Assembly (NCBI GenBank): GCA_020052325.1
Contig: JAGVPF010000175.1
Location: 1 to 14,981 of the forward strand
Origin: an archaeon
Lineage (GTDB): Archaea; Micrarchaeota; Micrarchaeia; Anstonellales; Bilamarchaeaceae
Direction of reading: 5' to 3'
Length of the DNA stretch: 14,981 nucleotides
The position numbers and the translations under genes are program-made. Below, in pieces: positions 8,160 through 14,548 of the stretch (positions within the stretch are counted from its first letter, which is position 1; each line of letters begins with the position of its first letter). Below the pieces are notes generated by a model that searched no databases, had not been told where the DNA came from, and worked only from the letters and a program-made list of their open reading frames with translations.

Positions 8160-10439
8160 TCATCCGGCCTCGAACATCTTCATCTTGGCCTTCCACTGCT
8201 CGACCGCGTCCTTGAACTTGTCCTTGCTTATCACGAGGATGGAATCCAGCATGCGGTTGCGCATCATGATGATGACCGTCTTGTCGCCCACCGCGGCGAA
8301 GCTTTGCGGCTGGTGCTGGCCGAGGTTCTTTGCCAGGCTCTTCATGTACGAGTAGAGCTTCAGGCTGAGGGCGGTCATGACCGTGTTGCCGCCTTCAGCG
8401 AACTCGGAGAGCACCACCTTTTCCTGCTTCAGGATAACCGCGCCCTTTATCAGGCCCTTCCCTATCATGTCCCTGACCAGCTCGTCCGGAGACACCTTCC
8501 TCTTCTTTATGGCGTCGCGCTCGAAGCTCAGGCCTTCGGTGCCGGCCTCCTTGCCGTACCTGCCAAGGGCCCAGCCGCGCAAGGACGCGGGCACGGTGAC
8601 CAGCGAAGAGGTATAGACATCGCCCTGCTCCTCGAGCATCTTGGCTATGGTCTCCTTCCACCTGGGCCAGTTCTCATCGGCGAGCTTCTTCCTGCCTTTC
8701 AGGCTGTTGATGCCGTTCTCCACGCGCATGAGGTAATCGTCGATGAGGGCCTTGCTGCGGGCCGTCATGTTCTTCGTGAGGATGTCTATTTTCTCTGCCT
8801 TGACCGTTGTCAGGACGTCGTATTCCTTGCTGACGTCGAAATCCTCCTTGCTGTATTCCTCTATCAGGGTTTCTAGCTCCGCCATCCTGTCTTTCAGGCT
8901 GGCGGCCTTTGCGAGGAACATGTCCTTTTCCTGCCTTATCACGACGCCGTACGCCTTTTCCAGTATGGTTATCTTCGCGAAATTCTCGATTGCGAAATAC
9001 GTCATGAGGAAGCCTATCAGCGTGAGCCCTATCGCTATTGCGCCCATGTCGTTCTTCATGAGGAAGTCCAGCGACTCAAGCAGGGACGGGGCTATCAAAG
9101 GCTGGGTCGCCATTGTGCTTGCCACATAAGAGCCGGCCGCGAGCGCGAGGACAGCGACCAGCATGTCCGTTTTCCACCTGACATCCGTCCTTCCGAAGGC
9201 TTTGCGGAAGCCTGTCGTGAAGCTTGCCCCGGCCGCCTTCTCGCTGAGCATCGTGAATGCCAGGACAATCATATTGTATATGAACAGGAGCACGGCGAGG
9301 GTGATTCCGAGCGCGGCCCCGTAGGCAATATAGTAGTTCTTCAAGATTCCGTTTAACGCCACGAGTATCATGTTCGTGGGCGCAAGGGGCACGAGGTTGA
9401 CACTTTTCACCCGCATATCCGGGCCTTTGAGGGCCGGTATGACCGTTTCAGGGGGCTCCTGGGACTGGAATTCGTAATACATCAGGTAGCCTTCCTTGCT
9501 GGGTTTTACTGATGTCCAGTTCACATGGACGCTGGAACCCACCTCGCTGGCGCTGAACGCCTGGATGGATGAGATGGCGTCCGTATCCATGAACGCGCTC
9601 TTTGGCAGCTTGTCGGTAAACCCGATTCCGGCCACTTCCATGCCGACATCCTGGCTGTTGGTCTTGACTGTCGGGGACACCGAAAGGACAATGTGGTAGC
9701 GGTAGCTGACATTCTGTATGGAGTAGGTGCCCACCTTCTGCGTCGCTTCAACAAGATATGGCACTATGCCGAAATCAGAGTGCTGGCAGAGGAGCAGCTC
9801 GTCGTTGGTGTATAGCGGGTTGGCGTTGATTTCCGCGACGCGGCTGACAATCTCCCTCGTCTTCCCGAAAAACGCGTCCCTTTCCTCATCGGTCCCTTCC
9901 CGGAGGCTGAGAATCATCCTGCGCGAGTCCAGGAGGAGGGAGCGGATTTCGTTGTTCGCCTTGACGTAGGAAATCATCGACCCTGCAAGCACATCCTCGT
10001 TGGTGGCGGCTATCTTCCTGCATTTTTGCGAGGCGCTCGAGCAGAGCCTGCTGCAGGTTGTCACATCAGAGCATACGACGTTGCTGAGTCCTATCAACTG
10101 GCTGCATGCGGTGTCGGCCTGTATCCTGGACTTGGAGAACTCCTCGAGGCTCTGGTCGGCCACAAGCAGGTCCACGTCGGTAAGGTTCGGGTTGACGGAG
10201 GTGTAGACTCCGGCGGTCTCGACGGTAACCGTGACCTGGCGGTGGACGGTCATACCGGCATCCTTGTACTGGATGGGCGAAAAATCATAGACCACATAAT
10301 CCGGGCTGGAATCGCCATCCAGATCGGTCATGGAGGTGCCTGTCACCTGCTCGGCTTTTCCGCCTTCATAAGGGCTTTCGCCGAGGCAGCCGAATCCCAG
10401 AAGAAATATCGCCAGCAATAGTACTATGCTCCGCCGCAT
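8160..10439 (-). CDS. Lipoprotein-anchored, three-helix receptor-like membrane protein (FnIII-like and roadblock-like domains)
   Basis: I do not recognise a named family. The ATG at 10439 (759 aa) is preferred over 10448 (762 aa) because a TATA element lies 25.5 bp upstream and the signal peptide then begins MRRSIVLLLAIFLLGFGC, with a lipobox-like Cys at 18. In 762-aa numbering: an EF-hand-like D42-x-D44-G-D46-x3-D50; a helical Cys-containing part (C115, C126, C132, C136, C143); a fibronectin type III-like domain at about 290-367 (VHVNW, GYLMYYEF, VPLAPTNMILVA); membrane helices near 373-400, 428-445 and 468-490; a charged coiled coil at about 505-605; and a C-terminal domain (about 668-745) whose strand-helix-strand order resembles roadblock/LC7. 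Basic residues after helices 1 and 3 put the C-terminus inside. Domain calls are by eye. It is convergent with fic. Confidence 0.65.
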   Translation of the reverse strand: MRRSIVLLLAIFLLGFGCLGESPYEGGKAEQVTGTSMTDLDGDSSPDYVVYDFSPIQYKDAGMTVHRQVTVTVETAGVYTSVNPNLTDVDLLVADQSLEEFSKSRIQADTACSQLIGLSNVVCSDVTTCSRLCSSASQKCRKIAATNEDVLAGSMISYVKANNEIRSLLLDSRRMILSLREGTDEERDAFFGKTREIVSRVAEINANPLYTNDELLLCQHSDFGIVPYLVEATQKVGTYSIQNVSYRYHIVLSVSPTVKTNSQDVGMEVAGIGFTDKLPKSAFMDTDAISSIQAFSASEVGSSVHVNWTSVKPSKEGYLMYYEFQSQEPPETVIPALKGPDMRVKSVNLVPLAPTNMILVALNGILKNYYIAYGAALGITLAVLLFIYNMIVLAFTMLSEKAAGASFTTGFRKAFGRTDVRWKTDMLVAVLALAAGSYVASTMATQPLIAPSLLESLDFLMKNDMGAIAIGLTLIGFLMTYFAIENFAKITILEKAYGVVIRQEKDMFLAKAASLKDRMAELETLIEEYSKEDFDVSKEYDVLTTVKAEKIDILTKNMTARSKALIDDYLMRVENGINSLKGRKKLADENWPRWKETIAKMLEEQGDVYTSSLVTVPASLRGWALGRYGKEAGTEGLSFERDAIKKRKVSPDELVRDMIGKGLIKGAVILKQEKVVLSEFAEGGNTVMTALSLKLYSYMKSLAKNLGQHQPQSFAAVGDKTVIIMMRNRMLDSILVISKDKFKDAVEQWKAKMKMFEAG

Positions 10440-10461
10440 GTTGGACATACCAAGGCGTTCC

Positions 10462-10467
10462 TTTAAA
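10462..10467. promoter_or_regulatory. Shared palindromic TATA element for two divergent leaderless genes
   Basis: TTTAAA (within TTTAAAAT on the + strand) is its own reverse complement. Its centre, 10464.5, is exactly 25.5 bp from the A of the cca ATG (10490, +) and 25.5 bp from the A of the membrane-protein ATG (10439, -). There is no room for a leader or an SD on either side, so one element may direct leaderless transcription both ways. Confidence 0.5.
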
Positions 10468-10489
10468 ATCTTGCCGAAGACGCTATTTC

Positions 10490-11800
10490 ATGCAGAGGGT
10501 TCTCTCCCGGGTTTTGCCGGCCATCCGCCCGAGTGCAGCCGAGCTGTCGCAAGAAATCGGTTTCGCGCAGATGCTGGTGGCGCACATCAGCGACAACGCG
10601 CCCAGGGGCTGCCAGGTCGTGCTGACCGGCTCTGTTGCAAAGAGGACGTTCCTGCGCGACAAGCGGGATATCGACATCTTCGTCCTTTTCGCCCGCTCGG
10701 TGCCGCGGGAGGCTCTCGAGCCTTACATCAAGGATATAATGGCGGCATCGTTTCCCGGCCTCGGATACCAGCTCAGCTATGCCGAGCATCCGTACTCGCG
10801 CTTCCATTTCGAAGGCAGGCGCATCGACCTGGTCCCGGCTTACAGGATAACCAAGGCCGCGGAGCGCGTCAGCGCCGTGGACCGCTCGGTCCTCCATACG
10901 GCGTTCGTGAACTCGTCGCTCAAGAGGAAGCAGGTGGACGGCGTCCTCCTCCTCAAGCAGTTCCTCCGCTCAAACGGCATTTACGGGGCGGAAATCAAAA
11001 TCGAGGGGTTCTCAGGATACCTCTGCGAGCTCCTGACAATAAAATACGGCGGCTTTCCCGCCCTGCTGAAAGCGGCGGCAAAATGGAAGCCCGCCGCACC
11101 GGCCGGGATTTTCATCGATATAAAGAAATACTACAAGCCATCCGATGCCAAGGGTGCGGTGAAGCGGTTTGGCAGCCAGTTCGTCGTCATCGACCCGACC
11201 GACAAAAACCGCAATGTCGCCGCAGCGGTCTCGGAATCCAATCTAAGGCTTTTCATCTCGCTTTGCAAGGGCTTCCTCAAAAAGCCGGCCGAGGCTTTCT
11301 TCTTCAGAAAGCCGATAACATTCGATGAAAGGGCAAAAAGGGCATCGAAAGGGAAGAAGCTCATCCTCCTCTCCATGCCGAGGCCGGACATCGTCGACGA
11401 CATCCTCTGGGGACAGCTCCATAAGATGGCCGGCCAGCTAAGGGGGCATCTGAAGGAGTTCGAGCCGAAAGACATCATCGAAGATGATTCGCGCCATCTT
11501 GTGCGCCTCGCGATAATCCTTGGCAGGGATGCGCTCCCGAAAACCATGCTTGTCGCCGGGCCCCCAATCGAGATGAAGAAGCACGTGGAGCAGTTCAAGA
11601 AAAGCCATCGGAAGGGGAAATTCATTGTTAAGAAAAAGAAAATCTACGCCGAAGTGAAGCGCCCAATCATAAAGGCCGAGGATGCGATCCACGCCTTCTT
11701 CCGGGGCTTCGCCACTACGCGCTCGCACCTTGCATATCCTGAGGAGATGCTTGTGCTGGAGCGGCCCCCCGCCGAAGCAAAGTCCAGAAAAACGCGCTAA
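10490..11800 (+). CDS. cca: Archaeal (class I) CCA-adding enzyme
   Basis: tRNA nucleotidyltransferase (EC 2.7.7.72): it adds or repairs the 3'-CCA end of tRNA from CTP and ATP without a nucleic-acid template. The nucleotidyltransferase core shows G47-S48 (LTGSVAKRTFL) and the metal-binding pair D60-I-D62 (DKRDIDIFVLF); the third carboxylate is D113 in FEGRRIDLVPAY. This layout follows the known archaeal enzymes closely, and 436 aa is almost exactly the family length. The central all-alpha and C-terminal domains follow, ending in a basic tail. The ATG at 10490 is supported by the TATA element 25.5 bp upstream. The stop overlaps the stop of the convergent RNase gene. Confidence 0.96.
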   Translation: MQRVLSRVLPAIRPSAAELSQEIGFAQMLVAHISDNAPRGCQVVLTGSVAKRTFLRDKRDIDIFVLFARSVPREALEPYIKDIMAASFPGLGYQLSYAEHPYSRFHFEGRRIDLVPAYRITKAAERVSAVDRSVLHTAFVNSSLKRKQVDGVLLLKQFLRSNGIYGAEIKIEGFSGYLCELLTIKYGGFPALLKAAAKWKPAAPAGIFIDIKKYYKPSDAKGAVKRFGSQFVVIDPTDKNRNVAAAVSESNLRLFISLCKGFLKKPAEAFFFRKPITFDERAKRASKGKKLILLSMPRPDIVDDILWGQLHKMAGQLRGHLKEFEPKDIIEDDSRHLVRLAIILGRDALPKTMLVAGPPIEMKKHVEQFKKSHRKGKFIVKKKKIYAEVKRPIIKAEDAIHAFFRGFATTRSHLAYPEEMLVLERPPAEAKSRKTR

Positions 11801-13044
11801 AGCATCACTCTTTCACCGGGCAACGGGGCAACCGATTTGAACCCGTGCTCGGTCTCAAGCTCGTATGCAAAATCCTCGGGCTTGTCTCCGTGGACAAGCA
11901 GGACCTTTTCGGGATTGGCCTTCTTGATGAACTGCAGGAGGTCGCTGCGGCCGGCATGGGCGGACAAGTCGAGGTACTCGACAGGCAAATCCACAGCCAG
12001 CTCCTGCCCGTCCTTCACTATGTTGCCGTTGCTCTGCAGCATCCAGCCGTTCGTTCCTTCCACGCAGTAGCCGGTGAATATAATCTTTGATTCGGAGTTC
12101 GCGTTGAAGATGTAGTTCAGCACCGGGCCCCCGTTCAGCATGCCCGCCGTGGATATTATCACCGAGGGTTCGCGCAGCGCCGCTTTCTTGTCAGGTATTG
12201 ACTGCACAAGGGTGACGCTCCGGACCGCCTTCTTGAACGCATCCGCGTCTTTGAGGTATTTCGGGTACTGCATATAGATGCGCGACATCTCGCGGCCCAT
12301 GCCGTCCACGAAAATCGGCATCTCCCGGTCATAGCTCCGGAGCAGGGATATCAATTCCTGCGTCCTTCCGAGGGCGAAAGCCGGAAGCAGCACGTTGCCC
12401 CCGTTCTCCAGCGTCTCATAGATGCTCTCCATGAACTTCTCTTCCGCTTCCCTCCTTGGCGGGTGGTCCTTCTTGGCATATGTGCTTTCAATCATGAGGA
12501 CATCCACGCCTTCCACGAACTTCGCGCCCTTGTGCATGAACGTTTCCTCCATCTTGAAGTCGCCGGTGTAGAAGAAGCTCTTGCCCTTATGCTCGACCTC
12601 CACCATGGCGGCGCCGCTGATATGACCCGCGTCATAGAGCTCTATTTTCGTCTCTCCGCTCACAATCGGGTGCCGGTATAGGAGCGGGTTCCAGTATTTC
12701 TGCGCCTTCTTGAGATGGCCGAGGCGGTACGGCAAGTCATCCCCCATGATTTTCATCGAGTCCATCCAGAGGACCTCGCAGATGTCTTTTGTGGGCGGGG
12801 TGGAATACCAGCGTATCCTGTTCTCCCTGTACAGGGACGGGATGCAGCCGGAGTGGTCCAGGTGCGCGTGCGAGAGGACCATCATGTCCGGCTTGACCGG
12901 GGTTTCGAGCGGGAATTTGGCCTGCCCGCTCTGGTCGAATATCTTGATGCCGTAATCGAGCATGATGTTGCGGTCGGTGTGGAGCATGAACGCGCTTCTT
13001 CCAACCTCCCTGCTCGCGCCCAGGCAATCGACGAAAAATTCCAT
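11797..13044 (-). CDS. Beta-CASP metallo-beta-lactamase RNase, aCPSF2-like
   Basis: A zinc-dependent ribonuclease of the archaeal CPSF73-like group. At 415-418 aa, with no N-terminal KH domains, it fits aCPSF2 rather than aCPSF1. In 418-aa numbering (TTG 13053 = 1): motif 2 is S-H62-A-H64-L-D66-H67, motif 3 H144 (AGHISGAA), motif 4 D165 (FFYTGDF), motif A E189 (IESTY), motif B H366 (SAHAGRSDL) and motif C H388 (LVHGD). All catalytic residues are present. I favour ATG 13044, since the product then begins MEFFVDCLGASREVGRS like its relatives; ATG 13050 and TTG 13053 are alternatives. The likely role is RNA 3'-end processing or decay. It is convergent with cca (4-bp overlap) and divergent from the K+ channel. 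Confidence 0.92.
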   Translation of the reverse strand: MEFFVDCLGASREVGRSAFMLHTDRNIMLDYGIKIFDQSGQAKFPLETPVKPDMMVLSHAHLDHSGCIPSLYRENRIRWYSTPPTKDICEVLWMDSMKIMGDDLPYRLGHLKKAQKYWNPLLYRHPIVSGETKIELYDAGHISGAAMVEVEHKGKSFFYTGDFKMEETFMHKGAKFVEGVDVLMIESTYAKKDHPPRREAEEKFMESIYETLENGGNVLLPAFALGRTQELISLLRSYDREMPIFVDGMGREMSRIYMQYPKYLKDADAFKKAVRSVTLVQSIPDKKAALREPSVIISTAGMLNGGPVLNYIFNANSESKIIFTGYCVEGTNGWMLQSNGNIVKDGQELAVDLPVEYLDLSAHAGRSDLLQFIKKANPEKVLLVHGDKPEDFAYELETEHGFKSVAPLPGERVML

Positions 13045-13065
13045 ATGCATCAATCGGATAGAACA

Positions 13066-13077
13066 TTTTAATATATT
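13066..13077. promoter_or_regulatory. A/T-rich TATA element between the divergent RNase and K+ channel genes
   Basis: TTTTAATATATT contains the self-complementary AATATATT (13070-13077). Taking TTAATATA (centre 13071.5) as the box, the channel ATG at 13098 is 26.5 bp away and the RNase ATG at 13044 is 27.5 bp away. Neither gene has an SD, so leaderless transcription in both directions is likely. The exact register is uncertain. Confidence 0.45.
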
Positions 13078-13097
13078 CGGGGCTAATTAAGTTATTC

Positions 13098-13523
13098 ATG
13101 CCAGTTGTCAACGAGATAAAAACACTCACGATTCCAATCGTCATTCTCGCTATAATATATGTGATATCAATCCTGTTCTTCCACCTTGTGGAAGGCTGGA
13201 ACTTCCTTGATGCGGCTTATTACACCTCGGTGACCCTGGCTACTGTCGGCTACGGGGACTTCACACCAAAGAGCGACCTGGGCAAGCTGGGCGCGTTAGT
13301 CCTCATCTTCACCGGCGTTTCGACAGCGCTTTACGTGATAACGCACCTCGGCCTTCTTCGGGAGAAGACGATAGACCCGCACATCCAGCGGAGGCTCCAG
13401 GTGCTGCGCAACCTGACAGCCCTGCAGACCGGCGATGTGGATTCATCGCAGCTGAAAAGAATCAAGGATAAGATATCCAAGGACAAGGGCGACGAGCGGA
13501 ACCAAGGGTTCGGTCGGCTATGA
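13098..13523 (+). CDS. Two-helix potassium channel
   Basis: A 141-aa membrane protein of the Ion_trans_2 type: TM1 about 11-30, pore helix about 36-48, selectivity filter T49-V-G-Y-G-D54, TM2 about 62-84. The filter is the canonical K+ signature, so this is a tetrameric K+ channel. There is no voltage sensor and no RCK/TrkA-N domain; the cytoplasmic tail (85-141) is short, basic and helical, so the gating signal is not evident. The ATG at 13098 has no SD and lies 26.5 bp after a TATA element. The stop overlaps the ATG of the next gene (ATGA), so the E1-like enzyme gene is in the same operon. Confidence 0.9.
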   Translation: MPVVNEIKTLTIPIVILAIIYVISILFFHLVEGWNFLDAAYYTSVTLATVGYGDFTPKSDLGKLGALVLIFTGVSTALYVITHLGLLREKTIDPHIQRRLQVLRNLTALQTGDVDSSQLKRIKDKISKDKGDERNQGFGRL

Positions 13524-14209
13524 ACATCTACGGGGAGAAGTTCCTCAAGAACCCCCTGACAAAAGCTCAGCAGGCGAAGGTGCGGAAGTCTGTTTTCACT
13601 ATCGTCGGGCTCGGCGGCACGGGCGGCTTCATCCTGGAGAACCTCCTGCGCATGGGCGCGGAGAAGCTCATCGTGTTCGACCACGACCGGTTCGAGCTCT
13701 CGAATTTCAACCGCCAGTCGCTTGCGACCGAGGACTTCCTGGATTTGCCCAAGGTGCATGCCGCAGTCGCGCGTGCAAAGTCGATTAACCCGGGGATTGA
13801 AATCAGCACCCACGAGGATTTCAGCGGGGATTCGGAAGCGATAATCCGGGGGGCCGGCATCGTTCTTGACGGGACGGACAATGTCAAATCGAAGCTCATC
13901 CTCTCGCGCATGGCGCGCTCGATGAAAATCCCATATGTGTTCTGCTCGGCGCAGGGCTCGCGCGGCATCGTATCCGTATTCACGACATATAAATTCGAGA
14001 AGGCATTCCAGTTGCCCAAGGGCGACGAGGCGTTGGAGCGGTACCAGTCCTGCCAGAGCATCATCTGCCCAGCGGCCTCCCTTGCAGGGACGCTCGCAGC
14101 ATCGCAAGCCGTAAGCGTCCTTCTCAAGAAACCGTACGCAAGGGCGCCCGAAGCGATTTTCTTCGACATTTTCAAAAAAGACGTGTTCTGGAAGGGGTTG
14201 CTCGGATGA
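13520..14209 (+). CDS. ThiF/MoeB/HesA-family E1-like adenylyltransferase
   Basis: A cytoplasmic enzyme of the family that adenylates the C-terminus of a ubiquitin-like sulfur carrier or a related peptide. The Rossmann ATP site is G30-L-G-G-T-G35; D54 and D56 follow strand 2 (VFDHDRF); the arginine-finger motif is N62-F-N-R65-Q66; K78 and D120 (LDGTDN) complete the adenylation site. The protein is short (229 aa). The two CxxC zinc pairs of MoeB are absent; only C142, C178 and C183 occur, and C183 sits where some relatives keep a nucleophile-side loop. It has neither a rhodanese domain nor a ThiS/MoaD partner within the window. It overlaps both neighbours by ATGA, so translational coupling is expected. 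The substrate cannot be named. Confidence 0.85.
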   Translation: MNIYGEKFLKNPLTKAQQAKVRKSVFTIVGLGGTGGFILENLLRMGAEKLIVFDHDRFELSNFNRQSLATEDFLDLPKVHAAVARAKSINPGIEISTHEDFSGDSEAIIRGAGIVLDGTDNVKSKLILSRMARSMKIPYVFCSAQGSRGIVSVFTTYKFEKAFQLPKGDEALERYQSCQSIICPAASLAGTLAASQAVSVLLKKPYARAPEAIFFDIFKKDVFWKGLLG

Positions 14210-14496
14210 GCGATTATTTCATAATCGAGCCCTGCCAGACCGCCAACGGGGTCGAAATCAAGCTCAGGGACAAGAAGATAGGCCTGAAAAAGGCGGAAGC
14301 TGCATTCGCTTCGCTCGGGGAGGTGCTCGGGAACAGCCCGGTCGTCCTCCTTGCTAAAGTGGGCGCGTATTCGATAAGCGTTTATGGGAGCGGGCGGATG
14401 ATGGTGAAGGGAAAGAAGAAGCCGTCCGAAAAGGCGGCCGATGCGCTCGCAAGGAAAATCCTGGCGGCCCTGGAAAAGGAAGGGGCTATCATATGA
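14206..14496 (+). CDS. Small protein resembling one repeat of a TATA-binding protein
   Basis: A 96-aa soluble protein starting at an ATGA overlap with the E1-like gene. The second half (about 43-94: PVVLLAKVGAYSISVYGSGR, then MMVKG and a Lys-rich helix) follows the pattern of a TBP half-repeat: a strand, a short turn, IxVYGSGRMMVKG in place of the LIFxSGKxVVTG of TBP, then a helix. The first half (C10, then GVEIKLRDKKIGLKKAEAAF) fits less well. It does not end in Gly-Gly and does not look like a beta-grasp carrier, so it is not an obvious substrate for the neighbouring enzyme. The TBP resemblance was judged by eye and the function is unknown. Confidence 0.6.
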   Translation: MSDYFIIEPCQTANGVEIKLRDKKIGLKKAEAAFASLGEVLGNSPVVLLAKVGAYSISVYGSGRMMVKGKKKPSEKAADALARKILAALEKEGAII

Positions 14497-14522
14497 GAAT
14501 AGGGGAAGGTGCGAAGGAATGA
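14493..14522 (+). CDS. Nine-codon ORF, first link of a stop/start relay
   Basis: MRIGEGAKE, beginning at an ATGA overlap with the preceding gene and ending at a TGA that overlaps the next ATG (14519). A purine-rich GGAAGGGG ends seven nt before the start. The peptide has no recognisable function; the arrangement suggests translational coupling rather than a product. Confidence 0.3.
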   Translation: MRIGEGAKE

Positions 14523-14548
14523 AGGATGGGGGAGGTGCGGCAGGATGA
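14519..14548 (+). CDS. Nine-codon ORF, second link of a stop/start relay
   Basis: MKDGGGAAG, with an SD-like GGAAGGTG (14504-14511) seven nt before its ATG. Its TGA overlaps the ATG of the PHP gene (14545). It and the previous ORF seem to arise from an imperfect duplication of the initiation region (14499-14522 versus 14526-14548). Confidence 0.3.
   Translation: MKDGGGAAG
14531..14537 (+). promoter_or_regulatory. Ribosome binding site of the PHP gene
   Basis: GGAGGTG, a near-perfect match to the archaeal anti-SD, seven nt before the ATG at 14545. It is the strongest SD in the window and fixes that start. Confidence 0.75.

Noticed and set aside
10426..11328. 300-codon + strand ORF overlapping cca
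   Set aside because: It is a shifted frame of the CCA-adding enzyme gene; its translation is Arg/Gly/Pro rich with no domain, while the cca frame has all catalytic residues.
13520..14209. Naming the E1-like gene moeB or thiF
   Set aside because: The adenylation motifs fit the superfamily, but the CxxC zinc pairs and any sulfur-carrier partner are missing, so a specific pathway name would be unsupported.
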